Notes: a model not told the origin generated them from the letters alone. A stretch of 64,000 bases of DNA from Medicago truncatula (GCF_003473485.1 NC_053046.1:43671832-43735831); one strand, 5' to 3'. Counted from the first letter of the stretch, positions 12,069-23,939 are shown. Program-made: numbers and translations.

Positions 12069-12335
12069 ACACCCTCCTATATCTATTATTATAGAAAATT
12101 CATTTTTAAGATTCATTTAATAAATAATGTATATATTTTGGGGAATGCTAAACAGTGTCTCAAAGGCATTGGTTAAGCATCCAAAACAAGAAAGTTTTTA
12201 CAAAAAAAATGATGTAATTATTATTTGCTCAAAAGTAACACTTTATATTTCGAAGACAAAACTTCTATTCATGGATATCTTAACCAATGCCCCGATGACA
12301 CTGGTTAACAAGACTCACATATAGATTATATACAT
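12069..12335. mobile_element. Stowaway-like MITE split by another MITE
   Basis: The left part (CCTCCTATATCTATTATTAT) matches the start of the element at 12343 and the 10589 family. After about 65 bp it is interrupted by the unrelated MITE 12147-12309 and then resumes with TATAGATTATATACATAA. Confidence 0.5.
12147..12309. mobile_element. MITE nested in another MITE
   Basis: Terminal inverted repeats of about 31 bp: GCTAAACAGTGTCTCAAAGG then CATTGGTTAAG at the left, and the complement of the right end reads GTTAACCAGTGTCATCGGGG then CATTGGTTAAG. Same family as 6901-7061. Its position inside 12069-12335 gives the order of insertion. Confidence 0.6.
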
Positions 12336-12342
12336 AATTTTC

Positions 12343-12508
12343 CTCCAATATCTATTATCAGAGGAAATCCATTTTTAAGATTCATTCAACAAATAATGTA
12401 TATGCTATACATTTTTTTTGAGCAAGTATATGTTATACATTATAGATTATATACATAATCTATTGAATAAATCTAAAAAACAATTTTTAATAAAGACCAA
12501 AGAGCGTA
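12343..12508. mobile_element. Stowaway-like MITE, complete
   Basis: Left end CCTCCAATATCTATTATCAG and right end ...AATAAAGACCAAAGAGCG, same family as 10589-10729, directly adjacent to the split copy. It carries a micro-insertion at 12414-12425. Confidence 0.55.
12398..12441 (-). repeat. Tail-only micro-insertion with 16-bp target duplication
   Basis: GTATATGCTATACATT (12398-12413) and GTATATGTTATACATT (12426-12441) flank a 12-bp insert whose complement is TTGCTCAAAAAA. The host is a MITE, whose relatives at 10589-10729 lack the insert. Confidence 0.55.
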
Positions 12509-12673
12509 CATGGTTGGAAACATCATCGATCAATTACTTGATTTATATTGTTGATAACTGATAACTATTTATCTCCAAAATTATTTTTGAATTGGAAATT
12601 AAGAAATAGAAAATGTACATAAGTAATTATGTTTGATGTCATAAACATCTTTTAGATTTGCCACCACAATGTT

Positions 12674-13379
12674 TTTTTTTTTTTTTTTTTTTAAGTAAAA
12701 ATGGAATATATTAACACAGGAGTGTAATATCCCTAGCACAAGGTGTATTAACGAGACCACTCCACCAAGCCAAGAGTCAAAACATAATTACAAAATAAGG
12801 GTCAGTCGAAACCCAGACAAATTATAGGGTCTGACCACCATATCTGGGAACCGTACACAAACAGGGTGTTTTTATCTTTAAGCCACCAATATGAATGAAA
12901 TTTAACTTTGTCTAGAATCTGAGCCATTGGGGTTTGGACGTTATTAAAGAGCTTGTTATTACGCTCGTTCCACACTAACCAAACTGCCAACAACCAAATG
13001 AGCTGAAGAAAAGATCTATGTTTCTTTGAATACCCCGTTCAGTGAATAAATTGGCTGAAATGGTCGCTAATGGAGCTAGGATCAACACCTGCAACACCTA
13101 ACCAAGACCTGATATACTGCCACAAAGAACTAAATAAATCACAATGGATGAACAAATGAGATATTGTTTCTTCGTGGTCACACCTCACAAGGTTGTTTTT
13201 ATTTGGCAACCTGTCTTGCAACAATCTCCACGCCAAAATCGACAACTTCAGAGGAACCTGTTTATGCCTAAACAAGATCTCCCAAAACATCAGATGAAGT
13301 AGAGGCCTGACTAGTCAGGATCTGATACGCTCTGCTCACAATGTAATCCTCAAAGATCTCAGAGTCCCACTGCCACCTG
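12674..13379 (-). mobile_element. 5'-truncated L1-type LINE
   Basis: On the minus strand this is the 3' end of a plant LINE. The frames read FRHKQVPLKLSILAWRLLQD (zf-RVT domain, about 13039-13290) and LVWNERNNKLFNNV...FHSYWWLKDKN (about 12802-12993). A poly(A) tail appears as about 20 T at 12672-12692. A 15-bp target duplication, TGCCACCACAATGTT (12659-12673) and TGCCACCATAATGTT (13380-13394), brackets it, so the borders are firm and the element was truncated on arrival. It is clearly related to the LINE at 33.8-36.1 kb. Stop codons and frame changes make it non-functional. Confidence 0.85.
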
Positions 13380-13587
13380 TGCCACCATAATGTTAAACGG
13401 TCACCTGCACACTTTTTAATGAAGTTCAATTAAAAAGGACAACACTGTAAATATTTTAGGGATAAAATGCCAATTAGTAATAAAAATTTATTGCAAAAAT
13501 CTGATTTAAAGGATCGCATGAGATATTTTACTTTTTTTTAATATTAATCATAGATAAAATATGTTAAATCCGTCTATATATATATAA

Positions 13588-13632
13588 CTTTTTTTGTGAA
13601 TTCTTGTCAAAAAAAAATCTTTTTTGTGAATT
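13588..13632 (+). repeat. Tail-only micro-insertion with ~14-bp target duplication
   Basis: CTTTTTT(T)GTGAATT is repeated on both sides of the 16-bp insert CTTGTCAAAAAAAAAT (13603-13618). The first repeat has one extra T. CTTGTCA plus an A run resembles the 3' ends of the SINE-like copies in this window (ACTTGAYA-An). Confidence 0.55.
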
Positions 13633-15058
13633 TTTTTATAAGACTCTTTTCAATTTACAAGCTAATTATCTTTTTACAAAAATGCCCCTAATAATTCAAG
13701 ATGACTAAAATACTACATTTATATTTCTTTATAATTGAAAGATAGTTTTGGGAAGATAATGTACATTTTTGACAAATTTAATGTAACAACTATTTTTCTT
13801 ATTTCTTGTAATTTGGTCAAAAGGATCTCATACTTAAAGACATGGGTAGTATATATTAATAATTACATCACTATCTTTTTTCTTAATATGTGTAAAAGGG
13901 TCGAAAACCCTTGTAATTAAGGACAAAATTATAAACGAAGAAAGAATCGTCGAAGGAAGGATAGCCAATGTAGGGGATTGTCTTAGAGGAACTAGCATCT
14001 TTGGATGAGGCATTCAAAAGCTCGAGTCTTTCTTTATTGATCTAATCTCTCTATACATCGCAACGATGAATTATTCTTCACATGAGGAAGCGGAAAGTGC
14101 CATGTTGCACGCTTCGTTGTCTTCATACAAGGAGGAGCATCTTGGTCGTCATATAGGTTGAAGGCGGACATTCATGAGATAATGACAAAATAAAATAAAA
14201 AATATAACGTTAGCGCTCAGTATATATGAGCTGAGTTCAAATGTTAGAAACCGAAATGATGAACAACTCAACTTATCTCGGTTTCTAAAAGCGAAGTACA
14301 CCGAAATTCAAGATATTTTTAAAAATCAAACGCTAAATATTTGAGCAAATGTATACTAACTTATTGTTTAGTAGTTGAAAACGTTTCAAATACGAAGAAT
14401 TCGACTAGCTTTAATGGAAAAAATAACACAGTAATGTATGAAGATTAAAATTTAGGCGTGGAGTCGCAGTGGTGGTTGTTGGGTAAAAATAATTAAAATA
14501 GACAAATGAGGGAAAGATAATTTATATATTGGCATAATTCATCTCCTAGAAACTGAAGCATGCGTTTCCCGTTAAGTCACACTGGGGGGGGGGGGGGGGG
14601 GGTGCAATCACTACAATTGCCATGTGTATGGCTAACCCATAGGATTTTAAGCTGGCCCATTATCAATATCTCTATGTGATTTAAATATATAAACTTTATA
14701 AAATGAGTTACATTTATCTTAAAATTTTAAAGTTTTATAAATTATTAAATTGGTTCAATTAAAGGAATAAAACTCGAGTTTAATTTAGGATATTGTTAAT
14801 TGAACTTGAGTTCTTTTAAACGATTTGTCATTTAATTAAGTTCATTAACCACTTGATTTCAATTGCTCGTTTGACTTATATTAGCAACGTTAAACAAAAT
14901 TTTGTTTGAAATATTTTTCATTTGCTAAAAAAAATATTTAATTTGTGCCTGAAGTTGTGTACAAGATACATATATGCAAATATTAGGTTTATCAAGAAAA
15001 CTAGAGAATTAAGTGTGTTCAAGCTAAATATTCCTTCAATTAAACTTAAGCTATTTAA

Positions 15059-15187
15059 GATATTGTGTTGGATCATAACACTATGGTGTCCTCTAAAAGT
15101 AACAAAAAAAAAAACACTATGGTGAGTTCAAGCTAAATATTCCTTCAATTGAACTCACACCACAATGTTATGATCCAACACAATATC
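15059..15187. repeat. Inverted repeat with 30-bp arms
   Basis: The arm at 15059-15088 (starting GATATTGTGTTGGATCATAA) and the complement of 15158-15187 agree at 28 of 30 positions. A direct repeat, TTCAAGCTAAATATTCCTTC plus AATT, also occurs at 15018-15041 and 15127-15150. The transcript would fold into a hairpin. The spacer contains part of a micro-insertion, so the repeat is older than that event. Confidence 0.6.
15077..15124 (+). repeat. Tail-only micro-insertion with 12-bp target duplication
   Basis: AACACTATGGTG at 15077-15088 and 15113-15124 flank 24 bp that contain TCCTCTAAAAGTAAC followed by nine A. Confidence 0.6.
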
Positions 15188-15230
15188 ATAAACTTATATT
15201 TTTTTTATCAATGAGTTCATAAACTTATAT
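15186..15230 (-). repeat. Tail-only micro-insertion with 14-bp target duplication
   Basis: TCATAAACTTATAT at 15186-15199 and 15217-15230 flank a 17-bp insert whose complement is ACTCATTGATAAAAAAA. This resembles the 3' end of the SINE at 50962-51071 (CTACTTGATAAAAAAAA). Confidence 0.65.
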
Positions 15231-15737
15231 CAAACAACATAAATTATTCCATTTAATCATATAAACATAAAAAAAAATTATCCAAAAAACAAGAGTTTAA
15301 TAATTTAGTAAAGCTACTAAAAGTTAAAAAAAAAAAAAAAAAAAGTTAATTTCTTTAAAATCGGATAAAATCAAACTAAATTAATTCGATTTTATAACAA
15401 ATTAAATGGTCAAAAATTGACTGAATTCCGATTTCATTTTTACATTCGAATTATAATACAATTCATGCTTAAAACGTAAAATCAGACTGTTTTACATTTT
15501 AACATGTGGTTTTGACAACATTGATTCAATGCACCATGGTTTAAATGTTTTTATTTATTTTTTAAATATGGTTTAATTGTTTAATATAAGAGAAATATAG
15601 AGTTAGTTGTGATACTTCTTTAGTTTTATTTTATGAAAATTTCGGGGTCTAAGATATGTAGTGCTTATTAAAATGTAAAAGTAATTTTTATTTTGAACAA
15701 GTTAAAATGAGATATATAATAACAAAAAATAGTTTTG

Positions 15738-15970
15738 CTCTCTAGCACAAGGAGTACATGAAGAAGCAAAACGAAATTACATCAAACAATTTGAGTAGTA
15801 GAGTTAAAAAAACATCAGTCAATCCCCAAACAACAAGGGGGCTACCACCACATATGATAACCAAAAGAAAAACACACATTTTTGGCTTTCAGCCACCAAA
15901 GAGATGTAATCTTAACCTTTTCCAATAGTTGCACGGTCGTGTTTGCTTTATTAGCAAAGAGTAATTAGTT
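15738..15970 (-). pseudogene. LINE 3'-end remnant
   Basis: Read on the minus strand, 15850-15930 gives KVKITSLWWLKAKNVCFSFG and then YHMWW. This matches the C-terminal end of the LINE protein at 33.8 kb (KVKLTSLWWLKASNVVFSFG). The TAGCACAAGG words beyond it match the 3' non-coding part of the LINE at 12.7 kb. Only about 230 bp survive. Confidence 0.7.
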
Positions 15971-17340
15971 AATTGTGCTCGATTGAAGATGCTCATAGTT
16001 CATAAACTAAAATGAAGGGTAAAAAAACATAAATCGAATAATACAAGTGACAACAGGATATAAGGGTAAGGCATCAGGAGTTACTACCCAATGGTTGCTC
16101 AACCTGCGTCTTGAAATTGCTCACTTGACTGAAAAAAATTGATTAGGAGTTACTACCCGATCAAGTTTTACACATAAAAAAAAGTCGATCGGAAGTTATA
16201 ATCCGACTGGAAGCGAAATTGAGGTGTCTATTAAGCAACTCTTATCTCACTCCTTGCATGAAAAAGGATCCCAACTTACAGCCCAAAGAGAAAAAACTCA
16301 TACATCAAGTATTCACTAGATGGACTAAACAGAACACCTTGCAGTTTGAACATTGCTCTTCTCACTTTCATTTTTGCTAACAAACACCGCAAAAATATCA
16401 AAATATTCTTCAACGACAGTTAACTGCCACTTGCTCCAGCGGAGTTAACTTCCGTCGGGTTATTTTAGTATTCTCATGGGGCTTGGGAGTACAAATGATA
16501 GTGAGAAGGGAAACTATCTTGCAGTTTAAAGTCCTACATTACAAATTTACAATGATCTCTATGAATGATGGAGCGTTCTTATTTCCAGGTACACAGTATT
16601 TTCCTTACTAATATTAGATCAAATTATCTACTTATTATATTTTTCACACTGTTAAACAATTATTAAATTACACTGGAAAAATAAAATTCAAATTTTACTT
16701 AAGTTAATAGTACACTTTCTAAGAAAAACATGTATATTTATAAAAAAAAATGTAATTACAACTTTCTGTTAAAAAACTCGAGGTATTTATCATATATCAT
16801 CGATGTAGCACATGCCCCTTTCAACCACAAAACGGAAGGTTAAGATAAAAAAATTAGCACAGACAATATAATTTGAATGACAGGTGGTACAAAACATTTC
16901 AATAGTTGTTCAATTACAAAATGATCAATAGAAGAACATTGACAGATTAATATTCCAAATCCATAATCAATTATAGAAACGGGTGACTATTTTCAGGTTA
17001 TGCAAATCAATCTAAAATACACATGGTGAAATATTTGCTATTATAACTTATGATATTGCACCAAACATCAAGTTTCCTAGATTTTACTATTTATCTGCAG
17101 CTAATCCAACACGAAACAGCTGCAGACTAATCAAAATTTTGAATCTAACAATACAGATGTAAAAATTACAAATATGTAAACAGTCTTCGCTTCGGTGTTG
17201 ATATTTGTTTTTAGCCGCTGAATTTAATTCTGTATACATATAATACAACAAGCATGGACATACATAATACAGTGATAGCATACAGTGATTCGACCAAGCA
17301 TTCATCATGGAGAAAATTTGCAGCGGAAACCCAACATTTG
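15971..17340. other. Intergenic stretch, no gene recognised
   Basis: Motifs such as GGAGTTACTACCCGATC and CGACAGTTAACTGCC recur at 16080-16460. The last is also found inside the inverted-repeat element at 57.7-60 kb, so a decayed relative of that element is possible. The part at 16500-17340 holds no recognised feature. The right end may be 3' UTR of the neighbouring minus-strand gene. Confidence 0.3.
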
Positions 17341-17760
17341 CTTTGCAGAACCTGAGTCAAAGAAATTTAACCAGTTTGAGTGCAATCGCGCGGCCAAGCT
17401 CCAACATTCATTGACCTAAAATATCCCAAGGATCAAATGTCAGCACCACATTAAGAAGACCTTGGCCTTTTAGTTTTAGCTCAAGATTAATGCCGACAGC
17501 GTTAAAATTCTAAAGATCGCTTGTAGTGTGCTGATAAGTGATATGTGCTTTATGTGAGACTAGATTCTCTTATCATGTAACTCAATGTATAGGATAACTT
17601 CTAACAGTCAGTTTTTTTGTTTTCTGGTTAGTTACAGCAGTGGCAGGTGTAACTAAGAATCTTATCTTATTCATCACAATCAATAGAATAAGATTTGTGA
17701 TTACTCAAGAATCAGACATGCTTGCATCTGTAAAGAAATTTGCCAAGAGGGGAGGAGCAA

Positions 17761-20700
17761 TTATATTAACGATTTAAATAATAATTTACCAAGGAATTTT
17801 CCGCTTGCATCCCATGGGCGATTTTCAAAAGACTTCCCAGCAATACCACCTTTCTTATTTAGAGTTCCTTCCTCGCCGTGGTAATGAGGAAAATAGTCAT
17901 TGAACGTTTTGCTTCCTAGTTCATCGACTCCGTTAAAAAGAAAGCTTCTTAATAAATCCTATATTATAAAACAGAAAGTGAGGATCTGTAGTATTAGACT
18001 ATAGAGAAATAATAAATCTGATCTCAAATTAGTCTACCTTGGCAAGTGTGTCCCCTATCAGCTTCTTCAAAACACCTTGTCCCGGATCCTGCTTTCAAAA
18101 TATTTCCACAAATAAGAAATCTTAAAAAACAATTCAAAATTACAAATGGATAAACACATGCATTTCTCATGGCTAGATCACCAATCATAAGACTCCCAAT
18201 TAGACAGAACTTTGAGATAAATCCAAACTACCGTTTCGGCTCTCCATGTCAGATATCTATGTTGTGCTTCAAGATTGTGGGAAATTTGATATCCATCAGT
18301 CTCTTTTACTGCCGTGGCTATCAATTCCAACCATACCTGCATCCAAGGCTAACGGTCATCAAGATAAAAGAATTACAAATTTACAAGGTCAATTGTTTTA
18401 GAGTTCACTAAATATATTAGAATATTATGAATTGTTGTGGTCATAGGAATTAATACCTTGTAATAATCTCTGAATGCCGAATACAGAATATCATAATTTT
18501 GTGGGCTTGAAGTAAACTTTGTCCAAATGACTATCGGTGAAAAGAAAGTTATAGACTCACTTGTGAGCTTCCCTCCCCATGGAAAATGCTGCATGAAGTC
18601 TGTGTTCAGTCAACACACTAAGTCCTTTGAGAGAGAACTGCTCTAATTAATATAAAAACACACGTGTACAGTGCATGCATGAGGACATCAAAGAACTAGT
18701 GGAAATTTTCTTATAAAAGTACATAAAGTTTTTGAAAAATTCATCACTCTTATGGTTAATGAGGTCGCTAAGAAGTTACTCAATAACAAAACTTTGAACA
18801 TTGTTATGCAGTTGTCATTAACTTTTTCACAAAATATTTGCAGTTACCTCAGCATATTTCAGGCCAAGAGGCATTAAGCTTTTAAAGTACTTTTCCTTGT
18901 AGTCATCCTGATTGATGATATCATGTAATGGATTAAGGTCCCTGGCATCATTAATACAAGGTTAGTGGTTTGTAATACGCATAGTACACTGTTCTTAATG
19001 TTGAAGCTATGAATGGCACTATGGAAAACTTTAATTACATCGCCAATGTCATCAGTGAAGAAAAACTAGACTACCAAGTATAAGATTTTTACAGTGTAAA
19101 AATATTGGGGAAACTAGACTGTCTTCTTCAAGGTTCGACAAAAATATAGTAAACCAAAGAGCTAAACACTACCAGTAAAACATCTAATATTAGTTACTGA
19201 ATGATTCACTCTTTGACTGTGCAATGTAAAGCAACCCATGATAAGTTTTTGTAATAAGTGATAAACTTTTATTGGATGGAAAATGATGCACGGTAGTAGA
19301 CCAACTTCTGTATGCAGAAAGGTGGCATAGGAATATTATTTATACATTTATACAAGTGATTGCAGTAATCAGGGGAGATGATAACTTACAACACAACAAT
19401 GTTTGTTTTGGCGGTCGAGAAAAAGTTGGCACAAAATATGGGGACATCATACTCCGCTTTTGGAAATACGGTGAAGTCCAAAACCTGCATGAGGAGTGCA
19501 TACAAAAACATCAGGCATATTATAGTAAGATAATAGAGAAGAACGGAAATGCCACGATTAAGAATGGAAATGGTATTATATTGTAGTAAAATAATCTCAA
19601 AAAGAAATGCCAGTTAGATTAGAACTGGAAATAGGCATTTTGTATTTGAACTTTGAAGTCCGGAGACTACAGAAGATATTTGATGTAGTGAATTCATCGA
19701 GTTTCGAGAAAATGCTCGCATAACTAATATTTTCAAAGAATATAATGGACTAGGGATTGTCAACACTGCACGTCCTGAGGATCTGATAGAAAAAAGATGC
19801 AAAAGAACATTTACTCAATCCGTTAAACTACATTATCTTATTATATAAAGGATCCTTCGTTGGTAAAGAGTATCAAATTTGGCAGAAATATATACAGTGA
19901 TGGTCAAACTATGAAATCACTCTGGCTATAATAAATTACCAACGACTAAAAGGCTTAATTTGTTGAGGAACCAATCTTATATATAACAATTTGATAATAA
20001 ATTTAAGAACAAACCTGCATTGTTTCTGTCTCAATGGTCATACTACGTAGAAGCCTAATCTTGTCAGCTTGAAATGATAACATATTCAGCACTCCTTTAC
20101 CATCCTTAGATTTCATGGAACTATACTTTTCCTAGCAAGATAACATAGGAAAATGTAAATTGAACATTTATACCCACAAACATGGCGAGGAACAAAGAAG
20201 TGCCTAGAGGCTCACAAAAAATTGCAACTAAGAATCTGTAAAATAATTAAATATTTCAATTAAACTAAATTTAAATATGGAAAAACTGAAAGTAAAATTG
20301 CATAGGTCATATTAAGTAACTCAATAACAAGAAAAACACAAACTAAGATGTAATCATGTAACGACTTATAAATCAAAGAACTAGCTAATGCTGATAGACA
20401 TAATTGTTCCGAGTAGCAGAAGCTTGAGGAGTGAAACAGTACACCACATCCTCAACACAGAAACACAACATTAAATCACTAGGATGCCAAATGACACATA
20501 ATCATAACAAGATTCTCTTTATTCCTTTTGATCGAAATACATATGAAAACTATTTTTTAATAAAAACATTGGTTGATTAGATAACGAGTTACCACAACCC
20601 ACTGCTCTCTTAGGAGTTGGTTATAACTCCCTTAAAAGTTAGTTAAAAATGTCGGTGGGTAATTAGTTTATTGATTCTGTCCTAGGGGCCTGTTTGGATT

Positions 20701-21423
20701 GGTTTATTTGGACTTACCTACTGACATAAGTTTTGTGAGACTCTTTGGAGAACTTATGGAAACAACTTACGACAATTTTCATAAGCTTTTTCAACTTATT
20801 TTCATAAGTTCTCCAATATAGCTTATATACACAAAAACAATTTAACTTTATTTTATCTTTTGATATAAAAATAGCTTATGCAAGCTTATACATTAGCGCT
20901 TGTGCTATAAGCTGGAAATAAGCTGTTTATCCAAACAGACCCCAGCTCTATCTATATATAGATATTTTTATCAATAATTCATTATGAATTCTAAGGATTT
21001 TCCTTTCTACCAACCTCTCAAACTCATTTTTTCCTATCATATAAATCTTCATCTCTTTGATTTCTCAATTTGCAACATTAGTAGCATCTAAACTTCTAAA
21101 AAAATCTCTCATTGAAGTCTAACCCTAATGAAACATTTCAATTTGCAACACCAAGTAAATTAACTCATAAAATTCACATAATAACAGAAGAATATAATGA
21201 AAACCTGTAAAGGGGAAGAGAGCAAGTGGGTATGGAGAGAGGTTTCATCCAAAGCAAAATCAACAAATTTGTGATAAGATACTGAAGAAAAACAGCTTTG
21301 TATGCAAACTCTTCTGTTAGAAGAAGCTGTTCTCTTTAATAACGGTGGAAGGGTGTGTTGCAAAGAAAAGCTTGAAGAAGATGAAGATGAAGATGAGGAG
21401 AAGGAAGAAACGCTAAAACCCAT
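17761..21423 (-). CDS. HY2: Phytochromobilin:ferredoxin oxidoreductase (phytochromobilin synthase)
   Basis: Eight coding exons on the minus strand: 21423-21205, 20131-20015, 19484-19390, 18941-18848, 18588-18457, 18336-18232, 18088-18038 and 17958-17761. Together they give 336 residues (Arabidopsis HY2 has about 329), and all junctions are GT/AG and keep frame. The enzyme reduces biliverdin IXalpha to phytochromobilin with electrons from ferredoxin in plastids, making the phytochrome chromophore. Recognised stretches are KIRLLRSMTIETETMQVLDF, VPIFCANFFSTAKTNIVVLD, PWGGKLTSESITFFSPIVIW, LEAQHRYLTWRAET and GVDELGSKTFNDYFP, the ferredoxin-dependent bilin reductase fold. Residues 1-50, with a Ser run, look like a transit peptide. 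The ATG at 21423 is the first in frame. The last exon may read through as KLLFKSLI-stop, or splice at 17789 (CTTG|GTAAAT); Arabidopsis ends about there. Intron 1 (about 1.07 kb) holds a MITE. Confidence 0.95.
20685..20943. mobile_element. hAT-like MITE in HY2 intron 1
   Basis: The left end GGGGCCTGTTTGG and the complement of the right end GGGGTCTGTTTGG form imperfect terminal inverted repeats, with AAGCTTATxxAxAAGCT-type words inside. GGG(C/T)CTGTTTGG ends are common in plant hAT-type MITEs. I see no clear 8-bp target duplication. Confidence 0.55.
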
Positions 21424-21650
21424 TGAATTCAGCTTCTTCTTCTTCTTTTGTAGTTGTTTGTTTGTTCCATTTCTCAAAATTTTACTGTTACTTTACTAAC
21501 TTGGAAATTCATCAGACGAGACAACAAGACAAAGCACACGTGCATGATACTATTTTGATTTAGCTCTTGTAAAGCAAAATCTTAATTACTTAATCTTATA
21601 ATTTGATGATTATTTGATTTTAGATGGTTGCATTAAACTTTAAAATTTAA

Positions 21651-22371
21651 TAAGGCTTAAATGCAATTTTACCCCCCATATTTTGATTGAATCTGAATTT
21701 TACCCCTTTTATTTTAAAATTCGGAATTTTACCCCCTCTATTTTGATTGAATCGGAATTTTGCCCCCCTTATTTTAAAACTCGGAATTTTACCCCCTCTA
21801 TTTTACGTTTTTCAGAATTTTACCCCCTATTTTAAAATAAAGAACCAAAAAATACTAGAAAAATAAAGAAACGATTAAAAAATATTAATTTGGTAAAAAA
21901 ATATAAGGAAAACAAGAAAACACAAAAAAAAAAACTAAAAAATAGAAAAACAATGAAATTACAAGAAAAAAATCAATTAAGAATACATGAAAAAACTAGT
22001 TTGCACCTCTAAATATTTGCTATTTTCATGTATTTTCATACTAGTATTTTATTTTATTTTTAGAGATCATACCAGTTTTATGCATTTTTTTCTTGTATTT
22101 TTTATTCATTTTTTTTAGTATTTTTTTGGTTTTATTTTTATTTTTTCATTAAAAAACATTTAATACAAATAATTAATTATGTGGATAAAATAGGGGGAGG
22201 GGGCAAAATCCTGAAAAACATAAAATAGGGGGGGTAAAATTCCAAGTTCTAAAATAGGGGAGGCAAAATCCAGAATCAATAAAAATAGAGGGGGTAAAAT
22301 TCCGAGTTTTAAAATAGGGCGGGTAAAATTCAGATTCAATCAAAATAGGGGGGTAAAATTGCATTTAAGCC
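21651..22371. mobile_element. Fold-back element with ~190-bp inverted ends
   Basis: The left arm reads TAAGGCTTAAATGCAATTTT and then several ATTTTACCCCC units about 30-35 bp apart. The right arm is its inverted copy, ending AAATTGCATTTAAGCC. TAAAATTTAA occurs at 21641-21650 and 22372-22381, a likely 9-10-bp target duplication as made by Mutator-like transposases. The arms themselves are tandem repeats of a G/C-run unit. The AT-rich centre (21840-22180) has no open frame of interest. It begins about 230 bp upstream of the HY2 start codon. Confidence 0.7.
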
Positions 22372-22594
22372 TAAAATTTAAGTTTTTTTTTGTCTTCTAT
22401 CTATAATTTGAGTGAAATTTTATTTATCTTATATTATCGATTTTTTTTTACCGTCAAAGGTCATGAAAGTCTAAAATAAAATAATCTTAAAATTATAAGG
22501 TTAAAATGTAAAGTTGGAGGAATGCGCACCATAGAAATCATTACAAATGATAATATCTAATAAAGTAAACGAAATTTCATCACACTTAAGTTAA

Positions 22595-23830
22595 AAGAAA
22601 TAAAATGAGCTCGATGTGCAAGAAGGTCTGCATATTTATCTGTGTCGCGATTAATATGATGTAAATCAAGGTTCATATTAGGAGATCATAGAATGTAAAG
22701 GATGTTTTTCAATACATCTTGCAAATAAGTTTTATTAGTATAGCCATAATGAATCATATCCCCTGCCACATTGGAATTATAAGAGGTAATTTTACACATA
22801 AAACCTAACACAAATTTACCACGATGATCACGAATCAACCAACCACAAGCTGAGCTACCATTGTTAATAAATGAGATCCATCGTCATTGAGTTTGAGGTG
22901 TTTACGAGAAGGATGAACCCAATTGTGCTTCTGATTGGCAATGTTGATTCCTCTAGATGCCTTGGGCTATTGCAATTCCACCACAATGTCACAAACATGA
23001 CTGTTTACCAAATTTTAAGAGGATCGATGAGAAAATATGAGCATATTTATATCCTTCCAAACAACCCACACCAAAACTCTGAAGAAGATAAACCAATTCC
23101 AAGGTAGATTACCAATGTAATTACACGTCAAGTTCCATTCAATTTAAACAAAAATACCAAGATTGAAGAACTTACTCCAATTCTCTTATTTTATGACTAT
23201 AGATCAAAGCTCCTTAGTATCTTCAAAATCTCTCAAAATATACAAAATCAATTATGAGGGCTTCCATACAAATACCACATTCAATATCCGAAGTGATGTG
23301 AATGTTGGTGCTTTACTTTATACACTGAGCCTGGTGTTTGTTTCCATTTTGCCTTGATTTGTGGCATTTCTCGTGTGCAATTTCAAGTGTGTTGATAAAC
23401 TTTTGCTATTTAAAAAATAACATCTGTGAGAAGTCTTCCATAACCAATTTTTCACAAAGTGTCTCTTATCCTAGTTGGTCCCTCCCATTTCCAAACGTTG
23501 ACAAAAAGGAAATCTAAATTGTTCTCATTATTATTTATAGTACTCAACATCTTATATGAAGTTTTTCCGGAGGACAAGAAGACCAAATTTTTCTTCAAGA
23601 TTAGCATACCCAAGAATCCAAGTGTCTTTCGAAAACTTGGCGTTGTTTTTGAACCCACAATTTCTCAGTATTTGTCACAGTATATTTTTTTTTGAAGGAG
23701 TATTTGTCACAGTATGTCGAGTTAACTTACACATCATGCATATTTGTTTATGCTTACTAGTGTTGTCCCATATGAAGTTTCTACAAATTCTTCCAGCATC
23801 TTCACACACTAACACTGGCTAACAGATTGT
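22595..23830 (-). pseudogene. Decayed LINE: RT tail, zf-RVT and RNase H-like parts
   Basis: On the minus strand, broken by frameshifts and stops, three parts appear in LINE order. ICRNFIWDNT (about 23800, end of the RT region) is followed by FVNVWKWEGPTRIRDTL and GRLLTDV (about 23400-23520, zf-RVT start). Near 22780-22900 comes an RNase H-like piece (LNDDGS, then GWLIRDHRGKFVLGFMCKI in another frame), and near 22640 INRDTDKYADLLAHRA, as in the RVT_3 C-terminus. It belongs to a different LINE lineage from the one at 33.8 kb, which lacks this RNase H part. Two micro-insertions lie at or near its 5' end. Confidence 0.75.
23667..23715 (-). repeat. Tail-only micro-insertion with 17-bp target duplication
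   Basis: AGTATTTGTCACAGTAT at 23667-23683 and 23699-23715 flank 15 bp whose complement is CCTTCAAAAAAAAAT. It sits in a dead LINE, so it has no coding effect. The CCTTCAAAAA tail is the same as in the insert at 11533-11554. Confidence 0.75.
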
Positions 23831-23889
23831 TTGAATAATATAGCATGAGATACTTGCAAGTGACGATTGAGCTAAAGTAGCTCTTTCAG

Positions 23890-23936
23890 CCATCAAGAGT
23901 CTTCTTTTTTTGGTAATAACCATCAAGAGTCTTCTT
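23890..23936 (-). repeat. Tail-only micro-insertion with 17-bp target duplication
   Basis: CCATCAAGAGTCTTCTT at 23890-23906 and 23920-23936 flank 13 bp whose complement is TTATTACCAAAAA. ACC plus an A run is the 3' end of the SINEs at 3729 and 45916. Confidence 0.75.
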
Positions 23937-23939
23937 GAC

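Larger units (their letters stand above)
13640..15737. other. Gene-poor stretch with a G homopolymer
   Basis: I find no supported gene. The part at 13920-14300 is a little richer in G+C than its surroundings and has no open frame of note. A run of 19 G lies at 14584-14602. An inverted repeat and two micro-insertions near 15.1 kb are listed separately. Confidence 0.35.
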
